A DNA stretch of 21,321 bases from Kiritimatiellia bacterium (GTDB lineage: Bacteria; Verrucomicrobiota; Kiritimatiellia; SLAD01): positions 1 through 21,321 of the forward strand of contig SLCI01000066.1 of the NCBI GenBank assembly GCA_007125875.1. Direction: 5' to 3'. The notes under the pieces were generated by a model, which was not told the DNA's origin, made no database searches, and saw nothing but the letters and a program-made list of their open reading frames with translations. Below, one piece after another: positions 1 through 7,695 of the stretch (its first letter is position 1; every line of letters begins with the position of its first letter). Both the position numbers and the translations under genes were made by a program.

Positions 1-2098
1 AGGTGAAGGCAGGCAAGACGCGCTCGCGAGAAATACCTAGCAATCGATCCAGTATTACGCGAATGGCCCGATTTCGAAGGCACGCGTTGAGTAATGGCGC
101 AGCGACACCCGCACTCCATCGCCCCACTCGTCCGGGCGCGGCGAATAGACGAGAGCGCACCGGACGACGATGTTTTTGGTAGTGCTGATAAAGCAGCTCG
201 GCCTTCATTTTCCCGACATCGACCTTGTTCGGACATTCGGTGGTGCAGCCCTTACAGGCTAAGCACAAATCGAAAACGTCTTGGACCTCCTGATCGCTAA
301 GTCCGTCGGGACCCAGCTCACCGGATAATACCGCGCGCAGCACGTTGGCGCGACCGCGGGTCGAATGCAGTTCATCGCGTGTGGCCATGTAGGACGGACA
401 CATCAATCCTGACTTGATCTTGCGACATGCTCCAATGCCGGTGCACTGTTCCGTCGCTCCGAGCCAGCCGTTGGGATTTTTCCAACGGAACCCTGTCTCG
501 ACACTCAGCGGCTGCGCACGCGGATCAACCCGCAGATGCTGATCGCGGGACGGCACATCAACGATCTTGCCGGGATTCATCAAATGTGCGGGATCAAAGA
601 GCTGTTTTACCTCGCGAAAGAGCTGATAAACGACCTCCCCAAAATAGGCGCGATTGTGGCCGCCACGAATGATGCCATCACCATGCTCCCCACTCCATGC
701 ACCGCCATAATACCGGACACGTTCAAAGACTGCGTCCTGAATTTGTTTCATTTGTGCCACGTCGGCTTTGTCGCGCAGATCGTGCATCGGCCGAATATGC
801 AGAAGCCCTGCGCCCGCATGGGCAAACATGGAAACGGGCTGCTCGTGTTGGCGACAGATGGCTAACACATCATCGACATAGTCGGCCAGATGCTCGACAG
901 GTACCGCCGCATCCTCGATATAAGGCGTCGGCTTACGCGCACCGGGCACCGTACTCATGAGCCCTAACGCACTCTCGCGCATTAACCAGATCTCGGAGAC
1001 CGCGGCGGGTTCGTCGAATAGCGGCGCAGCGTAACAACCGTTAGTCGTGGAGAGCATGGAGGCCAGCGTAGATAATTTTTCTGAAACGACCTCCTCATCG
1101 CTATCCCGCACCTCGATCACGAATAGCGCCTCCGGCTGCTGTTCAATCATCCGACACGTATGTTTCGTGAGCGGATGTTCGCGAGCTTGTTTAAGAATGA
1201 TGCCATCAAGCAACTCAACGGCCGATGGCCCCTGCTTTAGCAATTCAGGCACCGACTCCAGCGCGGCACGTAGCGAGGTGAAATGTGATAAACATAGGCC
1301 ACTGTATTGCGGTACAGGCTCCAGGTTCAGTTTCGCTGAGAGCACCACACCTAAGGTCCCTTCCGCTCCGACCACCAGCTTGGCAAGATTGCGGTTGGAG
1401 TCAGCAAGCAACTTATCGAGTGGATAACCGCCGACATGGCGACTGACGTTCGGAAACCGCTGACGAATTTCATCGCCATAGGTTTTGAGCAAGACATCCA
1501 TGCGTTCGCAAATGTTTCGTGCTGTGCCGTCGGTCATTTTTGCTGCGTCCGTTAGACGCACCACTTCGCCCGTTGCTAGTAAGAGATCGATTTCCAAAAC
1601 ATGGTCAATCGTCATACCGTACTGGATTGATCGCATACCGGCCGCGTTGGTTCCGATCATCCCACCGATATTCGCACGATTGCTGGTGGCGGGATCCGGT
1701 GCAAAGTGCAGGTGATGAGAAGCGAGTGCGCGATTCAATGTCGCTCGCGTGATGCCGGGCTCAACCCTCCCCCACCCTTCCTCAACATTCAGCTCGAGGA
1801 TGCGATGGCAATGGGTGGACAGGTCGATCACCACTGCTTCACCGACCGTCTGACCGACCAAGCTCGTGCCGCCGCCGCGCGGCACGATCGGCCAGTCGTT
1901 TTCCGCGCAGCATTTTACGGCAGCAATCGCATCATCGCGGTCGAGTGGTTCAACGACTGCAATGGGTTGGATTTGATAAATGCTGGCGTCCGAGGCATAG
2001 GCGGATCGACTAACCGCGTCAGCTCGTACTTTCCCTTTCACCAAAGGCTGCAATGCGGACAGTGCGCGCGCTGATCGGGATAGTTGAGATTCCGACAT
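1..2098 (-). CDS. FAD-linked oxidase with Fe-S domain (GlcD/YdiJ-like), 3' end outside window
   Basis: Flavin dehydrogenase that probably oxidises a D-2-hydroxy acid (D-lactate, glycolate or D-2-hydroxyglutarate type) and passes electrons through Fe-S clusters. I translated the minus strand by hand from the ATG at 2098: it stays open to the left edge, giving 699 codons. Visible in order: the PCMH-type FAD-binding domain with PRGGGTSLVGQ at about residues 73-83; the C-terminal FAD-oxidase domain with HAGAGLLHIRP and SGEHGDG (about 469-475) and FDPAHLMNPGKIV; then a first cysteine cluster CTGIGACRK...MCPSY (about 550-570) and a second CLACKGCTTECP (about 611-622), the ferredoxin-like motifs of GlcF-type domains. 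YdiJ-type proteins are about 1000 residues, so roughly 300 residues (probably CCG-type cysteine-rich domains) are missing to the left. The start lies 3 bases after the upstream ApbE-like stop, indicating one operon. The exact substrate cannot be read from the sequence. Confidence 0.93.
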   Translation of the reverse strand, partial: MSESQLSRSARALSALQPLVKGKVRADAVSRSAYASDASIYQIQPIAVVEPLDRDDAIAAVKCCAENDWPIVPRGGGTSLVGQTVGEAVVIDLSTHCHRILELNVEEGWGRVEPGITRATLNRALASHHLHFAPDPATSNRANIGGMIGTNAAGMRSIQYGMTIDHVLEIDLLLATGEVVRLTDAAKMTDGTARNICERMDVLLKTYGDEIRQRFPNVSRHVGGYPLDKLLADSNRNLAKLVVGAEGTLGVVLSAKLNLEPVPQYSGLCLSHFTSLRAALESVPELLKQGPSAVELLDGIILKQAREHPLTKHTCRMIEQQPEALFVIEVRDSDEEVVSEKLSTLASMLSTTNGCYAAPLFDEPAAVSEIWLMRESALGLMSTVPGARKPTPYIEDAAVPVEHLADYVDDVLAICRQHEQPVSMFAHAGAGLLHIRPMHDLRDKADVAQMKQIQDAVFERVRYYGGAWSGEHGDGIIRGGHNRAYFGEVVYQLFREVKQLFDPAHLMNPGKIVDVPSRDQHLRVDPRAQPLSVETGFRWKNPNGWLGATEQCTGIGACRKIKSGLMCPSYMATRDELHSTRGRANVLRAVLSGELGPDGLSDQEVQDVFDLCLACKGCTTECPNKVDVGKMKAELLYQHYQKHRRPVRSRLFAAPGRVGRWSAGVAAPLLNACLRNRAIRVILDRLLGISRERVLPAFT

Positions 2099-2101
2099 AT
2101 G

Positions 2102-3226
2102 TTAGGGCTCGACTAAATCTGATTCCTGTTGCTCAGCGTCCGCACTCTGCTCGGCAGCGATGGGTTCTGACTGCGCGAGTATACGCACCTGTTCGGCAAA
2201 CTCGGGTTCGGGCTGAAAGAGCGGTTGCAACGAGGGCGAGAGTTTAATTTCGGGAACATCTGCGTAGGTGACGTACATGGCCGCATAACGGGAATGTTCG
2301 GCCAATAGGCGGGACGCTTCCTCCTGTGCCATTACATGCAAGGCCCGCGAGAATACGAAGGCATCGGTGGCAACGGGCCCCACAACCAGCACGGCCGCAT
2401 CTCCGGTCGACGGCCAACCGGTACGCGGATCAATAATGCGTGAGGTACGCTGGTCGCCCACCATACCCCAATCCTCCGACCAGCCGGACCGAGCATATGC
2501 CGAAGCTTCTGTGAGCAGTAGCTGACCGAGTCGCGTATCGGGCTTTAAGGGGTGGTAAATCGGGAGTGCCCAATTCCGATCAGTGGACATGCGTCCTAGG
2601 GTACGTCCGAACGACGCTGCCTCAAACCAGAAATTGCGTCTGCCCTCACGACGCAATTGGACGACGGCAAGGTCGACCACATAAGGCTGAGCAAATTCGT
2701 TCAAGTCGAGCTGTGTGGCCTCATTCAATAGAAGCAAGGCATGCTCACCAATGTTTATTAGCTCGTGCCCGATTCCCAGTCGAGACGCACGCACTAAGGG
2801 CGCTGGCAAAGGCTCCGAGGGGTTGGAGTCAAAATGACGGGCCCAAACATGGCGGAGCGCAGCATCCGTCAAATCCCATGCGCCATCCGTATTTGCACTC
2901 AGCCGTTGTGCATAAAGAAGAATGCGACGCGTATCGCGCGAGATCGGGAAACGTGAGCGATGGCCAATTTGATTGGCGCGAGCAATCTCGCTGGTGGCGT
3001 CATAGATATCGATCAGAGACAACAAGCGTGCTTCGTGATCGCGCAGGGCACGTGTCGCCGCACGTAAATCCTCATCCGATTCATATTGTGCATGCACGCG
3101 AACCGACGCATTGATAACCTCCATATCGCGATAAATCGATTCAGGCGCGGGCGAACAAGCAGACCAAGCCATCAGCATGAGCAGCAGCACGCCGGAATTC
3201 ATCATACTGTTCCATTGCTCGCTCAC
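2102..3226 (-). CDS. ApbE-like (FAD:protein FMN transferase family) lipoprotein, motifs degenerate
   Basis: Family members transfer FMN from FAD to a threonine of NqrB/C, RnfG or flavin reductases in the periplasm. Here a lipoprotein signal is seen (hydrophobic run then lipobox AWSAC, Cys about 24), and the typical IDPRTGWPS segment is retained. Other hallmarks are eroded: the usual LDLGGIAKGYAVD is LDLNEFAQPYVVD, the N-(F/A)-LVDAGGDI strand is NFWFEAASFGRTLG, and the metal-binding D-A-x-x-T-A segment is TDAFVFSRAL, keeping Asp but apparently not Thr. The last about 30 residues are Gln/Glu-rich. The start is uncertain: GTG at 3226 and TTG at 3229 both sit at workable distance from GGAG, and ATG codons follow at 3205/3202. 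The gene begins right behind the FNR-like gene and ends 3 bases before the FAD/Fe-S dehydrogenase. It may be a modified or inactive ApbE; family assignment is good, activity doubtful. Confidence 0.8.
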   Translation of the reverse strand: MSEQWNSMMNSGVLLLMLMAWSACSPAPESIYRDMEVINASVRVHAQYESDEDLRAATRALRDHEARLLSLIDIYDATSEIARANQIGHRSRFPISRDTRRILLYAQRLSANTDGAWDLTDAALRHVWARHFDSNPSEPLPAPLVRASRLGIGHELINIGEHALLLLNEATQLDLNEFAQPYVVDLAVVQLRREGRRNFWFEAASFGRTLGRMSTDRNWALPIYHPLKPDTRLGQLLLTEASAYARSGWSEDWGMVGDQRTSRIIDPRTGWPSTGDAAVLVVGPVATDAFVFSRALHVMAQEEASRLLAEHSRYAAMYVTYADVPEIKLSPSLQPLFQPEPEFAEQVRILAQSEPIAAEQSADAEQQESDLVEP

Positions 3227-3229
3227 CAA

Positions 3230-3928
3230 TCAGGTCTCCAACCTGTAGTAATAACCTTCGGTATAGATATGCTCTGGAGGAACGCCTTGTGCGATTAGCA
3301 AATCCTGAACATCATAAATCATTTCGTACGCACCACACAGGTAGTAGTGGACATCCGCCCCTTGAGGATTCCGCTCCAGCCAATCGGTCACGCGCCCACT
3401 ATAGCACCCGGCTTCTTCTTCCTTGGAAAGGCAAGGTACGTAATTGAATGACTCAAACTCTGCGCGAAAGAAAAGATCGTCCGCCGAGCGCACACCATGC
3501 ACAAGCGTCAGATCCACGTTGGGGTAGGTGCGCGCGTATGCCCGGCAAGGCGCAACACCGGTACCTGTGGCAATAAAACAGAGCGGCTGAGAGGGATCAC
3601 GTACCACGAACTGGCCGTAAGGACCGGACAATTCGACTTCATCGCCCGTCCTTAGTTGGACCAGTTGAGGCGTCAAGACCCCGGAAGGGATCAACCGATA
3701 CAAGATACTGAGGTGCTCATCCCTCTCGCCCGAAGCTATTGTGTAACTGCGATCTTCGGTCACATCGCGCCCATGCAAAGTGACCAATCGCCCGGCATCA
3801 AAGGCTAGGCCGCGCCGCTCGATCAGCAAATGATAGGCATCCGGGGCAATTTGCCGTTGCTCAACGACCCGATGACGGCCACGCTGCACTTCCAGTTCAG
3901 GCACTTCCGCTATTTTTGTAATATCCAT
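3230..3928 (-). CDS. Ferredoxin/flavodoxin-NAD(P)H reductase-like flavoprotein (FNR superfamily)
   Basis: FAD-dependent oxidoreductase that would move electrons between NAD(P)H and a one-electron carrier. Seen in the translation: the FAD-binding RSYTIASG motif (about residues 60-67), SGPYGQF ending the flavin domain, the nucleotide-binding GTGVAPCRAY segment, YYLCGAYEMI near the C-terminus, and an aromatic end EGYYYRLET. There is no fused 2Fe-2S domain; the length (232 residues) fits a minimal FNR/Fpr-type reductase. The ATG at 3928 is preceded by GGAAGAG; an in-frame GTG at 3946 has no ribosome site. It is first in the leftward operon with the ApbE-like lipoprotein and FAD/Fe-S dehydrogenase and is divergent from the ArsR-type regulator gene, sharing a 133-bp upstream region. 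Its electron partner is not encoded nearby. Confidence 0.88.
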   Translation of the reverse strand: MDITKIAEVPELEVQRGRHRVVEQRQIAPDAYHLLIERRGLAFDAGRLVTLHGRDVTEDRSYTIASGERDEHLSILYRLIPSGVLTPQLVQLRTGDEVELSGPYGQFVVRDPSQPLCFIATGTGVAPCRAYARTYPNVDLTLVHGVRSADDLFFRAEFESFNYVPCLSKEEEAGCYSGRVTDWLERNPQGADVHYYLCGAYEMIYDVQDLLIAQGVPPEHIYTEGYYYRLET

Positions 3929-4008
3929 GTTTCCAAACTCTTCCACTATGACGAACTGGCCAAACTCTGCGCTGACAAACGAGCTGAGTAAAGTTTTTCA
4001 CATGCCAC

Positions 4009-4036
4009 TTGTTTTTGCGAGCAAGCCTGATATATT
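4009..4036 (+). promoter_or_regulatory. Candidate sigma70-type promoter of the regulator-ahcY operon
   Basis: TTGTTT (4009-4014) and TATATT (4031-4036) are separated by 16 bases and lie 25 bases upstream of the ATG at 4062. The -10 hexamer falls inside the inverted repeat at 4029-4044, so a repressor bound there would block RNA polymerase. No Shine-Dalgarno is visible before the ATG; the leader is AT-rich. Confidence 0.5.
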
Positions 4037-4044
4037 CATATATC
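4029..4044. promoter_or_regulatory. Inverted repeat, candidate operator of the ArsR-methyltransferase regulator
   Basis: GATATAT-TC-ATATATC: two perfect 7-bp arms with a 2-bp centre, between the divergent FNR-like gene and the ArsR-type gene. ArsR-family dimers bind AT-rich inverted repeats over promoters, and the repeat overlaps the best -10 hexamer of the rightward promoter. Autoregulation and control of ahcY are therefore likely; control of the leftward redox operon is possible. Binding itself is inference. Confidence 0.6.
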
Positions 4045-4061
4045 CGAAATTACAAATATAA

Positions 4062-4985
4062 ATGGATTCCTCAATCGATCTTATTAAAGCGTTAGCTGAT
4101 CCGGTGCGGTTACGCATCATTCGGGCGGTGTCTCAGGCCGAGCTGTCGGTAGCTGAGCTGGTGGAGGTATTGTCCCTGCCCCAATCAACGGTTAGTCGGC
4201 ACCTAAAGCCATTACGCGACACACAGCTACTCGAGACCCGCCGCGAGGGCACGTCGATTTACTATCGGCGCGGGAGTGCTTTAGGGCAATCATTGACGGC
4301 TCGTTTTGTGGATGAACAGGCCAACCTAGTTGACGGCGGGCCATCGGATGAGCAATCCGTACGACGTATTTTGCAGGCGCGCAATCAGCGCAGCCGGGAT
4401 TTTTTTGATCGAGTCGCCGGCCAGTACAGCGGCTTGACCGAACCGGGGGGCGGATGGCCTGCCCTCGCTACAGCATTGGCAGCAAGTTTTAGGGGACAGG
4501 AAGTCGCTGATCTGGGATCGGGCGAAGGAGCGCTGACGATGATTCTGGCTCGATACGCCGCGCGTGTCTCTGCCGTGGATACATCGCCCGAGATGTTGCG
4601 ACATTTAAAACAGGAAGCGGAGGCCGCTGGATATGGCAAGCGAGTGCAGACCATACAAGGTGATCTGACTTCACTGCCGTTGGCGAATCAATCCGTTGAT
4701 GCAGTTTTTATTAGTCAGGTTTTGCATCATGTCGCCGAACCACAAGTAGCGATTCGTGAGGCGGCGCGTATTCTGCGGCCGAAAGGTCTACTGATCGTGT
4801 TGGATTTGGATCGGCACGAGCAGGAATGGGTTCGAGAAGAATGGGCGGATCAATGGTTGGGGTTTAGCACGGACCAGATTGCCGACTGGATGAAGGCGGT
4901 TGGTCTCCGATGCCTGAACGGGGAGCGTTTAGCAGGTGCAACAGCAGATTTGGCGGTAATCTTGGTTACCGGAGAGAAGTATTAA
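4062..4985 (+). CDS. ArsR-family regulator fused to a SAM-dependent methyltransferase domain (SahR-like)
   Basis: Two domains are visible. Residues 1-80 form an ArsR-type winged helix with LADPVRLRII and recognition helix QSTVSRHLKPL (about 41-51). From about residue 110 a class I methyltransferase fold follows, with the SAM-binding motif VADLGSGEGAL (148-158), the acidic end of the next strand (SAVDTSPEM) and FISQVLHHV. The metal-binding Cys-x-Cys of classical ArsR proteins (ELCVCDL) is here ELSVAEL, so it should not sense metals. Fusions of this kind next to ahcY are known as regulators of the S-adenosylmethionine/homocysteine cycle (SahR group); by analogy the second domain may sense SAM or SAH rather than methylate anything, though enzymatic activity cannot be excluded. 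It is 39 bp upstream of ahcY on the same strand, so it probably regulates its own operon. The ATG at 4062 lacks a Shine-Dalgarno. Confidence 0.9.
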   Translation: MDSSIDLIKALADPVRLRIIRAVSQAELSVAELVEVLSLPQSTVSRHLKPLRDTQLLETRREGTSIYYRRGSALGQSLTARFVDEQANLVDGGPSDEQSVRRILQARNQRSRDFFDRVAGQYSGLTEPGGGWPALATALAASFRGQEVADLGSGEGALTMILARYAARVSAVDTSPEMLRHLKQEAEAAGYGKRVQTIQGDLTSLPLANQSVDAVFISQVLHHVAEPQVAIREAARILRPKGLLIVLDLDRHEQEWVREEWADQWLGFSTDQIADWMKAVGLRCLNGERLAGATADLAVILVTGEKY

Positions 4986-5024
4986 CTGAACGGAAAAGCA
5001 AACAGCAGAAAAAGGAGAAAGCAG

Positions 5025-6503
5025 ATGGCGAAATCAGCAGCCGCAAAGAAGGCGAATGGGAAGCCCCATTTGACCGTAATTAGTAATGTAAACAAGGGTC
5101 GCAAAAAATTCAGCGACTTCGTTGTGAAAGATTTGTCAGAGGCCGCCTACGGTCGCAAGGAAATCGAGTTAGCCGAAGCCGAAATGCCGGGCCTCATGGC
5201 CTTGCGTAGTGAGTACGGCAAAGAAAAGCCACTCAAGGGTGCGCGCATCACGGGTTCCTTGCACATGACCATCCAGACGGCAGTGCTGATCCAGACGCTG
5301 GAAGAATTGGGTGCAAAAGTGCGCTGGGCCAGCTGTAACATCTTTTCAACCCAGGATCATGCAGCAGCAGCCATTGCGGCCAATGGCACCCCGGTCTTTG
5401 CCTACAAGGGCGAGTCCCTGGAAGAATACTGGGAATATACGGATCGCATTCTGGATTGGGGCAATGGCAAGGGGCCAAACGTCATTCTGGATGATGGTGG
5501 CGATGCAACATTGTTTGTTCATTTGGGCTACCAAGCGGAGAAAGATCCATCGGTTCTAGATCGCAAGCCGGGCAGCGAAGAAGAGAAGATTCTGCTCGCG
5601 CAGGTGAAGAAGGCAATCAAGCGCGATCCCGGCCGTTTCCATCGCATTGCGCCAGACATTCTGGGCGTGAGCGAGGAAACCACCACCGGCGTTCATCGTT
5701 TGTACAAGATGCATGAGGACGGCGAATTGCTGTTCCCGGCCATCAACGTTAACGATTCAGTCACCAAGTCGAAGTTCGACAACCTATACGGCTGTCGCCA
5801 CTCGTTAGTCGACGCCATCATGCGCGCCACCGATGTGATGATCTCCGGTAAGGTCGCTGTGGTCGCCGGTTACGGCGATGTTGGCAAGGGCTCCGTGGAG
5901 TCACTCTTGGGGCAAGGTGCACGCGTAATCGTGACGGAAGTCGATCCGATTTGCGCCTTGCAAGCGGCAATGCACGGGTTGGAAGTGATGACCATGGATG
6001 AGGCGGCCAAGATTGGTGATATCTTCGTCACAACCACCGGCTGCTGTGATGTCATCACCGAGAAGCACATGCGGCAGATGAAGGATCTGGCGATCGTCTG
6101 CAACATTGGTCACTTCGACAGCGAGATTCAAATCGAGAAGATGAAGAAGTACAAGTGGGATGAGATCAAGCCACAGGTCCACAAGGTGACGATGCCCAAC
6201 AAGAAGCGGCTGATCATTCTTGCTGAAGGTCGCTTGGTCAACTTGGGTTGCGCAACGGGGCATCCGAGCTTTGTGATGTCAAACAGCTTCACGAATCAGG
6301 TGATGGCACAGATCGAGCTGTTCAAGCACCATGATCGTTATCCGGTTGGCGTGTACACGTTACCGAAGCACTTGGACGAAAAGGTGGCTCTGCTGCACCT
6401 TGAGCAATTGGGTGTTCGGTTGGATCGCTTGACGCGTAATCAAGCGAAGTACTTGGGTGTGCCGCAGGACGGTCCGTTCAAGCCAAATCATTATCGCTAC
6501 TAA
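5025..6503 (+). CDS. ahcY: Adenosylhomocysteinase (S-adenosyl-L-homocysteine hydrolase)
   Basis: Cytosolic NAD-dependent enzyme that splits S-adenosylhomocysteine into adenosine and homocysteine, removing the product inhibitor of methyltransferases and feeding the methionine cycle. The 492-residue product has all family marks: CNIFSTQDHAAAA (about 104-116), NVNDSVTKSKFDN with the catalytic lysine, the NAD-binding VAGYGDVGKGS (about 280-290), GHFDSEI, EGRLVNLGCATGHPSFVMS, and the C-terminal PFKPNHYRY that contributes Lys and Tyr to the neighbouring active site. The roughly 40-residue insertion after ILDDGGDATLFVH marks the long bacterial form. A good ribosome site AGGAG (5013-5017) lies 7 bases before the ATG. 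It follows the ArsR-methyltransferase regulator and is closed by a hairpin terminator. No SAH riboswitch-like structure was recognised upstream, consistent with protein-based control. Confidence 0.98.
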   Translation: MAKSAAAKKANGKPHLTVISNVNKGRKKFSDFVVKDLSEAAYGRKEIELAEAEMPGLMALRSEYGKEKPLKGARITGSLHMTIQTAVLIQTLEELGAKVRWASCNIFSTQDHAAAAIAANGTPVFAYKGESLEEYWEYTDRILDWGNGKGPNVILDDGGDATLFVHLGYQAEKDPSVLDRKPGSEEEKILLAQVKKAIKRDPGRFHRIAPDILGVSEETTTGVHRLYKMHEDGELLFPAINVNDSVTKSKFDNLYGCRHSLVDAIMRATDVMISGKVAVVAGYGDVGKGSVESLLGQGARVIVTEVDPICALQAAMHGLEVMTMDEAAKIGDIFVTTTGCCDVITEKHMRQMKDLAIVCNIGHFDSEIQIEKMKKYKWDEIKPQVHKVTMPNKKRLIILAEGRLVNLGCATGHPSFVMSNSFTNQVMAQIELFKHHDRYPVGVYTLPKHLDEKVALLHLEQLGVRLDRLTRNQAKYLGVPQDGPFKPNHYRY

Positions 6504-6513
6504 GAAGCATGCG

Positions 6514-6555
6514 AAAAGTCCCCGGACGCCTCTGCGTGTCCGGGGACTTTTTTTT
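6514..6555 (+). terminator. Rho-independent terminator after ahcY
   Basis: Perfect 10-bp stem GTCCCCGGAC / GTCCGGGGAC (6518-6527 and 6538-6547), extendable by flanking A/T pairs, followed by an eight-T tract (6548-6555). It begins 10 bases after the ahcY stop and separates the methyl-cycle operon from the aldolase-bioA pair. Confidence 0.95.
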
Positions 6556-6648
6556 GTGCTGCATGGGCAACAAGTCCACCGCCTAACGGCGGCAGCTAGG
6601 CAGAGAGGGGCCAACAGGTCAGCACAGAAATTTCTTGTATTCAGTGAG

Positions 6649-6676
6649 TTGCTGTAGACAATCCCCACCTTATCTT
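6649..6676 (+). promoter_or_regulatory. Possible promoter of the aldolase-bioA operon
   Basis: TTGCTG (6649-6654), 16-base spacer, TATCTT (6671-6676), 23 bases before the ATG at 6700. The hexamers are mediocre. The gene pair follows a strong terminator and so needs its own promoter in 6556-6699; this is the best match seen. The same gap has a small CCGCC-TAAC-GGCGG hairpin (6579-6592) of unknown meaning. Confidence 0.35.
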
Positions 6677-6699
6677 TTTAACCCATAAGGATTTAGACA

Positions 6700-7686
6700 A
6701 TGTCGAAGAAAGCCCCTTGGATTACTTACCGCCCTGAATTGAAAGTGTTGGATTGCACCATTCGCGATGGTGGTCTGATCAACGATTCCCAATTCACTGA
6801 TGACCAAGTGAAAGCGGTTTATGAGGCCTGCGTTGAATCGGGCATCGACTATATGGAAATTGGTTATATGAATTCGCCGGAGGTGTTCCCGACGGATCAA
6901 TACGGACCTTGGCGCCACTCACGGGAAGAAGATCTGCGACGCGTGGTCGGTGATCATTCTGCTGAGCGAACGGGCCTTAAGCTCGCAGCGATGTTGGATG
7001 CAGGCGGAAAGTGCGACTGGAAAAATCAACCGATCCCCCGAGAAGACAGCGTGCTGGATATGCTGCGCGTGGCGTGCTATGCCTCACAAATCACGGAGGC
7101 GGCCGAGATGGTGCATCACTGCCATGAACTGGGCTATGAAACGGCCCTTAATATCATGGCTATTTCCACCGTGAAAGATGCTGAGATTGATCAAGTGCTC
7201 GAGATCGCTCGCGGCACACCGGCTCAGGTCGTTGTGGTGGTCGATAGCAACGGAAATCTCTACCGCGAACAGATCGATCATTTAGTCCGCAAGTATATGA
7301 AGGCGCTGGAAGGAAGTGGCAAAGAGGTGGGCATGCACGCACACAACAACTTGCAACTCGCCTTCGCAAACACCATTGAGGCCATCATCCTTGGCTGTAA
7401 TCGCGTGGACTCGACGATGTTTGGCTTAGGCCGAGGTGCGGGCAATTGTCCGACCGAACTATTGCTCGGATTTCTACGAAATCCAAAATTCAAGTTGCGC
7501 CCCATATTGGCTGCGATTCAGGAAACGATCTTGCCAATGAAACAGCAACTGGATTGGGGACCATCGATTCCTTTCAATATCACCGGTCAACTCAATGCGC
7601 ATCCCCGTTTCGCCATGAACTTCCGGGATGGTGACACGCCGGATGACTACACGACGTTCTATGATCAAATGCTGAGCGAGGAATAA
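6700..7686 (+). CDS. DRE-TIM metallolyase-family aldolase-like protein
   Basis: TIM-barrel enzyme of the HMG-CoA lyase / 4-hydroxy-2-oxovalerate aldolase group, which make or break C-C bonds at a divalent metal using pyruvate- or acetyl-type substrates. Seen: the DRE-like LDCTIRDGG near the N-terminus (about residues 17-25), VVVVDSNGNLY, the metal-ligand HxH in GMHAHNNLQLAFAN (about 209-222), and the glycine-rich MFGLGRGAGNCPTELL. At 328 residues it is close to DmpG-type aldolases (about 345) but lacks an obvious communication domain for an acylating aldehyde dehydrogenase, and none is encoded nearby. The ribosome site AAGGA (6687-6691) is 8 bases before the ATG. BioA starts 9 bases downstream, implying cotranscription and perhaps a role in supplying a biotin precursor or another bioA-linked pathway; that link is inference and the substrate is unknown. 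Confidence 0.85.
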   Translation: MSKKAPWITYRPELKVLDCTIRDGGLINDSQFTDDQVKAVYEACVESGIDYMEIGYMNSPEVFPTDQYGPWRHSREEDLRRVVGDHSAERTGLKLAAMLDAGGKCDWKNQPIPREDSVLDMLRVACYASQITEAAEMVHHCHELGYETALNIMAISTVKDAEIDQVLEIARGTPAQVVVVVDSNGNLYREQIDHLVRKYMKALEGSGKEVGMHAHNNLQLAFANTIEAIILGCNRVDSTMFGLGRGAGNCPTELLLGFLRNPKFKLRPILAAIQETILPMKQQLDWGPSIPFNITGQLNAHPRFAMNFRDGDTPDDYTTFYDQMLSEE

Positions 7687-7695
7687 GGCTGTCCG

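Noticed and set aside
94..2247. Several plus-strand open frames of 60-126 codons
   Set aside because: They lie antisense to the continuous FAD/Fe-S dehydrogenase frame, have no family motifs and low-complexity Arg/Ser/Pro-rich products.
2566..3114. Plus-strand open frame of 182 codons
   Set aside because: Antisense shadow of the ApbE-like gene; no ribosome site, no recognisable motif and an unlikely His/Arg-rich composition.
4986..5024. Possible SAH riboswitch before ahcY
   Set aside because: The gap is only 39 bases and contains just the ribosome site; control by the fused ArsR protein is a better explanation.
5901..6263. Minus-strand open frame of 120 codons
   Set aside because: Inside the highly conserved ahcY coding sequence; no supporting features.
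6581..6601. GCCTAAC followed by an inverted TAGGC, resembling an integron attC end
   Set aside because: Only about 21 bp, no second core-site pair, no array of cassettes and no integrase; chance hairpin is more likely.
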